Assembly: GCA_905372355.1 (NCBI GenBank)
Contig: CAJPOT010000007.1
Coordinates: 88,928 to 152,927, forward strand
Direction: 5' to 3'
From: an uncultured Selenomonas sp.
GTDB lineage: Bacteria; Bacillota; Negativicutes; Selenomonadales; Selenomonadaceae
Length of the DNA: 64,000 nt
Part shown: positions 16,655-24,500 of the stretch, in pieces
Layout: each line of letters opens with the position of its first letter
How positions within the stretch are numbered: the first letter of the stretch is position 1
Notes under the pieces: model-generated
What the model was told of the DNA's origin: nothing
Database searches by the model: none
The model's input: only the letters and a program-made list of their open reading frames with translations
Made by a program: the position numbers and the translations under genes

Positions 16655-18529
16655 TCACTCCCCATCTTCCCACCGACGCCATACTTTTTCATACGCCGCC
16701 TCGACTTCCTGCACATATTGGCGAAAGTTCATCAGCGGTGAGGCGAGGAGCATGTCGCGCTGTTTTTCTCGGAGCATTTGGAGCGTTTCGGGCGAGCCGG
16801 CGAGGATCTTGGCAATCTCCGTATACTCTCGCTCACTCTTGGCGATAAGCTCGGCAAGCCCTGCATTCTCCAAGAGGCTCGCGCCGAACCTCGCGCCGTG
16901 CGTCCCTCCCTTGAGCGTCACGACGGGCACGCCCATGCAGAGCGCCTCGCACGTCGTCAAGCCGCCCGTATAGGGGGCGGTGTCGAGCGCGATGTCCATG
17001 TCGGCGTACTCGGCGAGGTAATCCGAAGAAAAGCCGCGCAGCTCGATGCGCGACGCATCGAGGCCGAGCCTGCCGAAGCGTTCGACGGCGATCGAGCACC
17101 CCTCCTCGCTCCCAAAGAGCCGGCTTTTCAAGAGCAGCCGCGCGTCCGGCACATCTGCCAAGAGCTGCCACCATAGAAGCAGCATCGCGTCCGTGACCTT
17201 GCTGTAGTTGTTGAAGCAGCCGAAAGTGACATACCCGCGCGAAAGGCACGGCGGCGGCGCGACGTCCGGCATCGCGACGAACGGCAGGTAGCAGAAGTGG
17301 CTGTGCGGCAGGGAGAGCGGACGCTCGCTCCGCTCTTCCCGCGTGCCCTGCGACGCGCCGTCCTCCACCGCGAGGCGGCACCTTTCGGCTGCCGCGTCTT
17401 CCGCTTCCCCCGCCGCATCCAGCACCCGATCCCCAAGCAAATAGTCGATCGTCGAAAGCCCCGTCGACCCCATGTAGCCTAGCCCTGTAATCTGCACGGG
17501 CGCAGGCTTTCGCGCGAGGACGGCGAGGCAGTTGTCCTTCGTGTGTCCCGAGAGGTCGCAGAGGATGTCGATCTCGTCTGCCGCGACGAGCCGCGCCGCC
17601 TCCTCGGGCAAAAGCCCGAGGATATTCGTCCAGTGAACGCCCGGCTGCTGCGCCATCGTGCGCGACACAGCGTCCTCGCTGTTGTTCGCATAGCAGAAGA
17701 CCTCGAAGCGCTCGCGGTCGAAAGCGCGAAGGAGCGGCAGCACGAAGAAGGCGACGGGGTGATGGCGCAGGTCGGGCGAGATATAGCCGATGCGAAGCCG
17801 CGCGTGCGCATGCCGCGCCCGCGTGTGCGTCATGCGCTCCACATCGGAAAAGAAACCGTCGAAGTCCTCGGCCAGTCCCACAAAAGGCGCACGCTCCTCC
17901 ACAGCGACATAGTTGAGCGCGAAGAGCGCATTGCTGTACTCCGCAATGGCCTGCGCTTCATCCGCTTCCATTCGGCTCGCGGCGAGAAAGGCATGGACGC
18001 CCTCTGCAGCACTTCCCGCAAGCGTCAGCGCAGAACCCCTGAGGCTATAGCTTTCCGCAAGGAACTTTCGATAGTAGGCGGCGAGCGGGGCGGGCAGCTT
18101 CTCAGCAAGCCGCTCCTCCAAATACGAGATGAGCGCCGCGAGATGCTTAAGCTCCGTGCGCGTCCTGCCCTCGGCCTTCTCGATGTAAATCTCCTGCAGC
18201 GCCGCGCCCGGATGCGCGGGAGCGCTCTCGCGAATGCGGGCGATTTCTGCACGCGCCGCCTCATAGTCGCCGAGCTGCACGAGAGACGCCGCCAACACAT
18301 AGCGAAGTTCCACGAGATCGTGAAAAGCCGCCGCCTCGCTGGCAGAAGCCCTCGTCCAAGAGGCAAACGCAGGCGTGAGCAGCGCACGCACATCCGTATA
18401 CCGCGCGGCGGCAAAAAGGCGGCTCGCCTCGCCGAGCAAATCGGCAGGCGAGCCGCCTGCAAACGCAGAGAGCGGCTTCTTCGCTGAGCCGCCCTGCACC
18501 CTCTTCTGACGCTTGCTGCGCTTAGCCAT
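16655..18529 (-). CDS. SPINDLY/OGT-type O-glycosyltransferase (GT41) with TPR-like N-terminus
   Basis: A 624-residue cytosolic protein. Residues 1-230 are basic at the start, then TPR-like helices; residues 240-620 carry the two-lobed GT41 catalytic domain: LRIGYISPDLRHHPVAFF, FCYANN, DILCDLSGHT, APVQITGLGYMGSTG, then VTFGCFNNYSKVT, LLKSRLF and DTAPYTGGLTTCEAL..GVPVVTLKG. Such enzymes attach GlcNAc or a related sugar to Ser/Thr of proteins. With flagellin genes 2 kb and 16 kb away, flagellin is the likeliest target, by inference. GGGGAGGAA supports the ATG; it overlaps the dehydrogenase gene by 8 bp. Confidence 0.87.
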   Translation of the reverse strand: MAKRSKRQKRVQGGSAKKPLSAFAGGSPADLLGEASRLFAAARYTDVRALLTPAFASWTRASASEAAAFHDLVELRYVLAASLVQLGDYEAARAEIARIRESAPAHPGAALQEIYIEKAEGRTRTELKHLAALISYLEERLAEKLPAPLAAYYRKFLAESYSLRGSALTLAGSAAEGVHAFLAASRMEADEAQAIAEYSNALFALNYVAVEERAPFVGLAEDFDGFFSDVERMTHTRARHAHARLRIGYISPDLRHHPVAFFVLPLLRAFDRERFEVFCYANNSEDAVSRTMAQQPGVHWTNILGLLPEEAARLVAADEIDILCDLSGHTKDNCLAVLARKPAPVQITGLGYMGSTGLSTIDYLLGDRVLDAAGEAEDAAAERCRLAVEDGASQGTREERSERPLSLPHSHFCYLPFVAMPDVAPPPCLSRGYVTFGCFNNYSKVTDAMLLLWWQLLADVPDARLLLKSRLFGSEEGCSIAVERFGRLGLDASRIELRGFSSDYLAEYADMDIALDTAPYTGGLTTCEALCMGVPVVTLKGGTHGARFGASLLENAGLAELIAKSEREYTEIAKILAGSPETLQMLREKQRDMLLASPLMNFRQYVQEVEAAYEKVWRRWEDGE

Positions 18530-19574
18530 GCGCTTCCTCCCCGTTCACGAAGAGCACCTTGCAGTACATCTCCTGCTTGTCGTGCAGCAAGGCGAACGCC
18601 TCCTCGTATTTTTCAAACGGAAAGGTATGCGTCACGAGCGCCTCAGCATCGACCGCATGGCTGCGCATCGCATTCATCGCGTCGAGCCATTCGGCAGGGC
18701 GTGTGTTGAGGCTGCTCTTCCATGCGCCGTGCAACTCGACCTCCTTCTGCAGCAAGAGATCGTACATGAGGCCCGTCATCTCAAGGCTCTTCTCCGGCCT
18801 TCCCATGACGACGACGCGCCCGCCGCGCTTCACGGACAGCAGCGCCGTCTCCAGCGCACCGCCCTCGCCGAGACCCTCGATGCACGCGTCGGCGCCGCGC
18901 CCACCCGTCAGGCGCATGACGTAGTTGTAGACGTCCGAGCCCTCGATGTCAACCGACTGCAAAAAGCCCAGCGAGCGAGCAAACGCCGCCTTCTCCATCG
19001 TTCGCGCCACGAGCACAACGTTTCGGACGTCGGCCTCGCGCGCCCAGCTCGCCAGCGCCAGACCGATCGAGCCGAGTCCGAACACCACGAGCATCGAGCC
19101 AGGACCTACGCCCGTCTTGCGGAAAGCATGCAGGGCCACCGCCGCCGCTCCCGTCAGCGCCGCCGCACGAAAGCTCACGTCGGGCGGCAAAAATACGAGG
19201 TTCTGCTTCTTCACCGCTACGAACTCGGCCATGCCGCCCGCACGCCCCGCGCCGTAGAGCTGCATCTCGCCGCAGTCGCGCGGCCTCCCGTCAAGACACG
19301 CCATGCAGCGCCCGCAAAAAAGCATCGGATACGCCGCCGCCGCGCGGCCGACGAGAGCGACATCCTCCGCCTCGACGATGCGCCCCGCGAACTCATGCCC
19401 GAGGATCTGCGGCACATTGCCCTCCGGCGCGCCCGTCTCGTAGACGCTCTTGACGTCGGACATGCTGATACCCGACGCCTTGACCTCAAGCAGCACCTCG
19501 TCCTTCGTGCGCTCGGGGCGCTCCACTTCCTCCAGACGCAGATCACGCGCCCCGTACAGCCGCAATGCCTTCAT
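18522..19574 (-). CDS. Zinc-type alcohol/polyol dehydrogenase (MDR family), altered catalytic-zinc site
   Basis: A 350-residue medium-chain dehydrogenase resembling sorbitol and galactitol-phosphate dehydrogenases. The structural zinc lobe is intact (CGRCMACLDGRPRDC), as are GHEFAGRI and the Rossmann loop VFGLGSIGLALA. The usual first catalytic-zinc ligand Cys (GxCxSD) is Ser here (GISMSDVK), so zinc binding or chemistry may differ. The start is ATG 19574, overlapping the doc stop (ATGA). Being between doc and the glycosyltransferase, it may supply or modify a sugar for glycosylation; this is a guess. Confidence 0.82.
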   Translation of the reverse strand: MKALRLYGARDLRLEEVERPERTKDEVLLEVKASGISMSDVKSVYETGAPEGNVPQILGHEFAGRIVEAEDVALVGRAAAAYPMLFCGRCMACLDGRPRDCGEMQLYGAGRAGGMAEFVAVKKQNLVFLPPDVSFRAAALTGAAAVALHAFRKTGVGPGSMLVVFGLGSIGLALASWAREADVRNVVLVARTMEKAAFARSLGFLQSVDIEGSDVYNYVMRLTGGRGADACIEGLGEGGALETALLSVKRGGRVVVMGRPEKSLEMTGLMYDLLLQKEVELHGAWKSSLNTRPAEWLDAMNAMRSHAVDAEALVTHTFPFEKYEEAFALLHDKQEMYCKVLFVNGEEAHG

Positions 19575-19984
19575 CCATGCCACATCCCTTCCATCTCCCG
19601 ACGCCGCACCTTCTCGCTCAGCCATGTTGCCAGCTCATCGGATGCCATATTGCCCGCTGCCACGTCGATGATGACCTCTTCGAGCACAGCGTCCTCTTCC
19701 TCCAAGGCACAGCCATTGACCGCGAGGAACACCAGCATCGAATGAAGCGCCGTGCGCTTGTTGCCGTCAAAAAACGGGTGGTTCTTCGCAATGCCATAGC
19801 ACAGCCGCGCCGCCTTCTCCGTCAATGTCGGATAAAGCTCCACGCCGCCGAAACTCTGGAAGGGTGCGTTGACCGCCGAGGTCAGCAGCCCCATGTCGCG
19901 CACGCCCTTCTCCATGCGGGACGTGCGTTCCATCTCCTCGTGGAAGTAGAGCACATCATCCACCACCAACTGAATCTTGCTCAT
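19571..19984 (-). CDS. doc: Doc-type Fic toxin
   Basis: A 137-residue Fic/Doc protein with the motif HPFFDGNKRTAL beginning at His69, plus the N-terminal VVDDVLYFHEEM helix and GLLTSAVNAPFQSFGG seen in 'death on curing' toxins. Doc phosphorylates EF-Tu in the characterised P1 system. ATGA overlaps join it to the antitoxin upstream and to the dehydrogenase downstream, giving a translationally coupled chain. Confidence 0.88.
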   Translation of the reverse strand: MSKIQLVVDDVLYFHEEMERTSRMEKGVRDMGLLTSAVNAPFQSFGGVELYPTLTEKAARLCYGIAKNHPFFDGNKRTALHSMLVFLAVNGCALEEEDAVLEEVIIDVAAGNMASDELATWLSEKVRRREMEGMWHG

Positions 19985-20133
19985 CGGTTCTCCAACTCCT
20001 TGTAGAGCTTCGCGTTCTTCTTCATCAGCTCTATGGAAGCCTGCCGAATCAGCTTTGCCGCTTCGAGGCTCGTCCGGCTCGTCTTTCTCTCCATCTTTTC
20101 CTCATTTCTTGCACTCGTCATTGGCTTGCCCAT
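19981..20133 (-). CDS. Small antitoxin partner of Doc
   Basis: A 50-residue charged helical protein (MGKPMTSARNEEKMERKTSR..., ending LYKELENR) with a strong GAGGAGGGG site. Its stop overlaps the doc start. It does not look like Phd and has no visible DNA-binding domain; by position and size it is the candidate neutralising partner of Doc. Confidence 0.75.
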   Translation of the reverse strand: MGKPMTSARNEEKMERKTSRTSLEAAKLIRQASIELMKKNAKLYKELENR

Positions 20134-20182
20134 GGCACACCCCTCCTCGCGCCTCGGAAATGCGTTCTTTTCCTTGCCCTAT

Positions 20183-20191
20183 AGTATACCA
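20183..20191 (-). promoter_or_regulatory. Extended -10 promoter of the antitoxin-doc operon
   Basis: TGGTATACT on the minus strand is an extended -10 element about 50 bp before the antitoxin start; no good -35 is present, which such promoters do not require. Confidence 0.5.
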
Positions 20192-20237
20192 CACTTTGCC
20201 GCCTGCGCCTACTTTTGCTTTTTCTAGTTAAAAGGTC

Positions 20238-20266
20238 TTGCTTTCTTTTTCAATTTCTTTTATAAT
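20238..20266 (+). promoter_or_regulatory. Promoter of the flagellin-like gene
   Basis: TTGCTT (20238-20243), a 17-bp T-rich spacer and TATAAT (20261-20266), about 50 bp before the start codon. It is a housekeeping-type promoter rather than a sigma-28 site. Confidence 0.7.
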
Positions 20267-20316
20267 GAACGTATACGAATGAACATATCGTCACCAACGA
20301 AAGGATGTGCTGCCTC

Positions 20317-21141
20317 ATGGCGATCACACTCGGAAACAACCTCATCCAGCACTCGACCTTGAACCGCATCAACCATACATCGAACAACCTCGCGCGTCAG
20401 ATTTCGAGCGGCACGAAGCACCCGTCCGCCGTATTCGGACCTTCCGCCTATGCCATCGACATGCGCATGAATGCGAACATCGCCGCCGTCAGCCAGTCGG
20501 ATGCCAATTCGCAGCGCACGAACGCCATGCTCAAAACGGCGGAAGGCGGCGTAAGCTCGTCCGTCGAAGCACTCGGCCAGCTGCAGCAGACGCTCCTCAA
20601 CGCCGCCAACGGCACGAACAGCGACTCCGACCGCCGCGATCTCGGCAAGATGGTCGATCAGACGATCGCCACGCTCAATGACAACGCCGGCATCCAGTAC
20701 AACGGCATGAACCTCCTCGACGGCTCGAAGTCCGCGAATGTCGCCTCCCTCGACGGCTCGACGAGCATCACGAACCTCGGCGACATGCGCTCTTCCGCGC
20801 TCGGCCTGACGGACGCGAACGGCAAGTCCACGCTGAACCTCGGCACGGACGCCGGCATCGCCGATGCCCTCGACAAGGTCACGACGGCGCTCAACAAGAC
20901 GCTCGACCAGGCGACGACCATCGGCGCGGCACAGCAGCGCCTCAATTACCAGTCGGCAAACTTCGTCACGCAGGAAGAAAACCTCATGGCCGCCTCGACA
21001 ACGAGCAACGGCACCGACATGGCAAAGGCCGCGAGCGAGTTCAAGAACAACGATACGCAGCAGAAGCTCTTCCTCTTCGCGCAGAAAGCGCAGATGAACA
21101 CGATGGCATCCCACTACTCTGCCCTGGCTCTGCTTCGCTAA
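20317..21141 (+). CDS. Small flagellin-like protein
   Basis: A 274-residue flagellin-family protein. The N-terminal D0/D1 helices are present (LNRINHTSNNLARQISSGTK, then MLKTAEGGVSSSVEALGQL and NDNAGIQYNGMNLLDG), and the C-terminal half has LDQATTIGAAQQRLNYQ and an NNDTQQKLFLFAQKAQM..LALLR tail that departs from the usual ML.QANQ..Q.VLSLL ending. The variable D2/D3 region is nearly absent. It may be a minor filament or cap-proximal flagellin. The start is the ATG behind AAAGGATG, four codons inside a longer frame. No clear terminator follows. Confidence 0.82.
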   Translation: MAITLGNNLIQHSTLNRINHTSNNLARQISSGTKHPSAVFGPSAYAIDMRMNANIAAVSQSDANSQRTNAMLKTAEGGVSSSVEALGQLQQTLLNAANGTNSDSDRRDLGKMVDQTIATLNDNAGIQYNGMNLLDGSKSANVASLDGSTSITNLGDMRSSALGLTDANGKSTLNLGTDAGIADALDKVTTALNKTLDQATTIGAAQQRLNYQSANFVTQEENLMAASTTSNGTDMAKAASEFKNNDTQQKLFLFAQKAQMNTMASHYSALALLR

Positions 21142-21206
21142 ACTTGTAATATCTTCTTCCTATCGTCCGAATCAAATTTTCACTTCTATGCCATCGATAG
21201 AATGAC

Positions 21207-21236
21207 TTGCATAACAACAAACAGATATGTTATACT
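21207..21236 (+). promoter_or_regulatory. Promoter of type I antitoxin RNA
   Basis: TTGCAT (21207-21212), an 18-bp spacer and TATACT (21231-21236). The same promoter layout (TTGCAT, ATATGT, TATACTGT) recurs at 36365-36393 in front of a similar RNA. Confidence 0.65.
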
Positions 21237-21242
21237 GTAGAT

Positions 21243-21315
21243 GGCAGGAATGTTGTAACGATTCCATAGTACATGCACGAAAATCCCCCCAAGATGGTAC
21301 CTTGGGGGGATTTTC
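21243..21315 (+). ncRNA. Putative antitoxin RNA of a par/Fst-like type I system
   Basis: A predicted RNA of about 73 nt between the promoter at 21207-21236 and a strong hairpin (GAAAATCCCCCCAAG, loop, CTTGGGGGGATTTTC at 21279-21315). It is convergent with the small toxin gene on the minus strand, and both transcripts end in the same bidirectional hairpin. It also carries GTTGTAACGAT (21252-21262), repeated directly at 21431-21441 over the toxin's first codons, so the RNA can pair with toxin mRNA at two separated places, as in the pAD1 par locus. Confidence 0.62.
21279..21315. terminator. Shared bidirectional terminator of the type I locus
   Basis: A 15-bp stem with a 7-base loop; A-runs and T-runs sit inside the stem ends, so it can stop both the antitoxin RNA and the toxin mRNA. 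Confidence 0.85.
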
Positions 21316-21339
21316 TATCCTCTTTCTTGCGAGCTGGGA

Positions 21340-21450
21340 TTAAGGCTCAGGCTTGTTGCCTTTCGCTCTCGCGTCAAGCCATTGACAAAGGTAGTGGCAG
21401 ACCACCCCTGCCGTGACGGAGAGAAGGAAGGTTGTAACGATATCCTCCAC
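21340..21450 (-). CDS. Small membrane toxin-like peptide (type I)
   Basis: A 36-residue peptide starting at GTG behind AAGGAGG: a short acidic start, one transmembrane helix (TTFLLSVTAGVVCHYLCQWL) and a charged Lys/Arg tail. This is the build of Fst/Ldr-type toxins that damage the membrane. It has its own extended -10 promoter upstream and an antisense-type RNA converging from the other strand. Toxicity is inferred from architecture, not demonstrated. Confidence 0.65.
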   Translation of the reverse strand: MEDIVTTFLLSVTAGVVCHYLCQWLDARAKGNKPEP

Positions 21451-21497
21451 AGCAAATGCACCTCCTTCCCTTGCCGGTCTGGAGAGGCAACGTATAA

Positions 21498-21506
21498 AGT
21501 ATAGCA
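21498..21506 (-). promoter_or_regulatory. Extended -10 promoter of the toxin mRNA
   Basis: TGCTATACT on the minus strand, about 45 bp before the GTG start of the small membrane peptide. Confidence 0.5.
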
Positions 21507-21539
21507 TACTTCGGCACGTTCTGCCATGCACATAGCAGA

Positions 21540-21569
21540 AGGAGGCTCCCGCTGCGGCGGGAGCCTCCT
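21540..21569 (-). terminator. Terminator downstream of the giant exoprotein
   Basis: AGGAGGCTCCCGC and GCGGGAGCCTCCT form a 13-bp stem with a 4-base loop, 27 bp after the stop codon of the exoprotein gene. Confidence 0.75.
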
Positions 21570-21595
21570 TCCTTATGCTCAGACGTGCGCGGCGA

Positions 21596-24500
21596 TCATG
21601 CTGATGCCTTCGTCTTCTTCTTGATTTCCTCCTCCTCGTCATCGTCGGTATGGCTGTAGCCCTTGCCGCTGTAGTAGCCGGCACTGCCCACACCCTTGCC
21701 CAAGGCATTGGCGAGGCCTCGGTCGGCAGCTTTTGAAGAGCCGTCCGCATAGGAGCCTGCACCGCTCGAAGAGCCCGAGTTACGCAGACTGCCGCTCGCG
21801 CCCGTGCGAGCGTCGCTCGAAGAACCGACGCTCACGCCCGCTGCTGCGGCAAGACCGCGATCAACGACGCTTTCTGCACCGCCAGTTCTGCCCGCAGAAC
21901 CGACAGCACTCGTTGCACCCTGCGGCTTGACAGCTGCGCCAGACTGTGCGCCCTGCGGCTTAACACTTGCACCCGGCTGTGCGCTCGGGCTGTAGTAGCC
22001 GCCCGAGCTTGCTGTACCGCCGGCAAGCGCGGCATTGCCGCCCGTCGTACCCTGCGGCTTGACTGCCGCACCAGACTGTGCGCCCTGCGGCTTAACACTT
22101 GCGCCCGGCTGTGCGCTCGGGCTGTAGTAGCCGCCCTGACCTGCTGTGCCGCCGGCAAGCGCGGCGTTGCCGCCCGTCGTGCCCTGCGGCTTAACGCTTG
22201 CACCAGACTGTGCGCCCTGCGGCTTAACACTTGCGCCCGGCTGTGCGCCCGCAACACGCGCGGCTTCATTCGCCGCGCCCGTCGCGCCCTGCACCTTGCC
22301 GTTCATGCCTGCTGTGCCGCTAACGCTCGCACTGCTGCCGATGTTCGTACCTGTGCCTTGCTGGCGGATTCCCGCAGCGCTGGCATTCGTACTCGTACCC
22401 TGCTGCGGCTTCGTGCCGCCGATGTTGACGCCCTCGCCCGTATAGGCGAGCGCGGCGTTAAGATCCTTGCTCTTGCCGAACGCGTTGCTTTCATCGAAAG
22501 CTGCCCTCTCATACACCTTGCTGTCAGGACGTATCGTGCGCTCAGGCACGACCTTGTCGACGCGCGGCGCGACGAAGAGCTTGCTCGGCACGGAACGCAG
22601 CGTATAGTTGCTGCCGTAGTTGCCGTTCGCCAGCGTTTTCTCGCCGTTCTTCGTGTACCAGCCCAAAATCTCATACGGATCCGGGGATCTGTAGTCCACG
22701 CTGCCCTTCGGTCCATAGAAGAACACACCGCTGTTGAAGCTCTGCAAATCTTTCTTGACCTTGTCCGTCAGCGGGCTTCCTTCGTTCGCCTGCGCCGAAC
22801 CGTCCGCGATGTGACCCGTGAAGTTCATGCCACCCTTACCGACGTACGTCGCCTGCCAATCGGGCAGGACGTCCAGCGTGCGGCGTCGGATAATGCCCTT
22901 GCCGTAGATGGTGTTGTCGCCCTTTGCCGTCGTGATTTCATAGTTCGCGAGGACGGGATTGTGCTCCTCATCCTTCTTGAAGGTGTAGCGCACCGGGTGA
23001 TTCTTGTAGTCCTTTGCGTCGCTGTCGGCTGCATTCGCATCAACGTCGCTGTCCTTGTCGTTGCGGTAGACGCCTTGGACGCCCAGAGCAGTCTTCACGG
23101 CATCGCCCTCGCCCTTAACGAGACCGTTCGCCTCATTCTGCTCCGCACTCGCTCCGTTGTAGTTGAAGCTCAGATTGTCGAGCGGATTGAGGACGTTCGC
23201 CGTGCCGTCGTAAATCTTGTTGGCGTCCTTCGCAGCATCGATCTTGATCTTGCGGCGATCGATCTCGCCTCGGTTCGACACGATCTGCGCCGTGCGGTCG
23301 CCCGACATCAGCGAACTGCCCGCCGCATCGACCAACATGTAGTTGTCGCTGTTCATGGCGATGTCGTACGTCACACGCCTGTTCTTGCCGACGTTCTTAT
23401 TGTCGTACTCCGCTTTTGTCAGCGTCATGCCCCTCGCCTTGTCCTTGGCCTCCCAAGTCGGCTGTGCGGGGGCGGAAATGCCCGTGACTTTCGCATTCTT
23501 GTCCACGAGATTGATGTTGCCCTCGCGGAAAGCCGTCTTCGTTTCAAACGCATCCTTGCCATTGGCGTCCTTGCCTATGTACCTGCGAAGATCCTGAACT
23601 TCCTTCGTGCCGTCGTACTCCTTGACGATCGGCTCATTCTTGAGCGTCGCCGTGATCGGGCGCGGCATGATCTTCGCCGTATCTTTGAGATTGTCACTGA
23701 CGAGCTTATAATTGCCCGCCTTGTTCCTGCGATTGGTCAGTTCTATGCCGTCATGGTAGGTGACGTCCTGCGCCTGCACGCCGTTCTTGTCCTTCTTGAC
23801 GTTCGGCGAGGCGAACTTGCCGACGTTATGCGTCTGATTGAGCTTGACATCGCCTGCGTCCGCCGCGACGACACCTTCATCGCCTACAGCATCCACGAGT
23901 TTGAACGTTCGGCTGTGGATATTTCCGTCCTTGACGGCATACTGCGTGCCATCGTAAATCTTGTCCGGCGCAGCCGTGCTCGCCGGATCGAACGCTACGC
24001 GCACGATGCGCGGCGTGATGCTGCCCGTGCCGAGCACGGTGTCGGTTTGCACGCCCGAGGGAAGTGCCGCCGACGGCAGCTCGTAGTTGCCCTGCTTGAC
24101 GGCGTCGCCCGTCTTCTGGAGTCTATACTCCACGAGTTTTCCGTCTTTGAGGACATTGCCCTTGGTGTCTTTGAGCACGTTGCCCGCGCGGTCTCTTGCC
24201 ACATCGGCATCGGCCGTGCGCGAGTCCTTGTTGAGGAAATGCGAAGCAGCTGTATCGACCGTGAAGTCAATGCCGTCGTTCTTGAGCATCTTCGCCGCCT
24301 CTTCGTCCGTGACGTGCAGCTTGGAGCGAAGCTCCTGCTGCTTTTTCGCCAGTTCGCCGGCGCTCAAGGAAGGCGCGGTCAGAGACGACGTGCCGTCGTA
24401 GATCTTGCTGTAGGAGTCCGCCTGCACCTCGACCTTCTTCGGCGTGATCACCGCCCTGAGTCCCGACTTGTTGTCGGTACGGGTATCGGTCGCGGCGTCG

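Noticed and set aside
21915..22243. Possible CRISPR array
   Set aside because: The repeats are 132 bp, contiguous, in frame and code for a Gln/Gly-rich protein tail; there are no spacers. No CRISPR-like repeat-spacer pattern was seen anywhere in the window.
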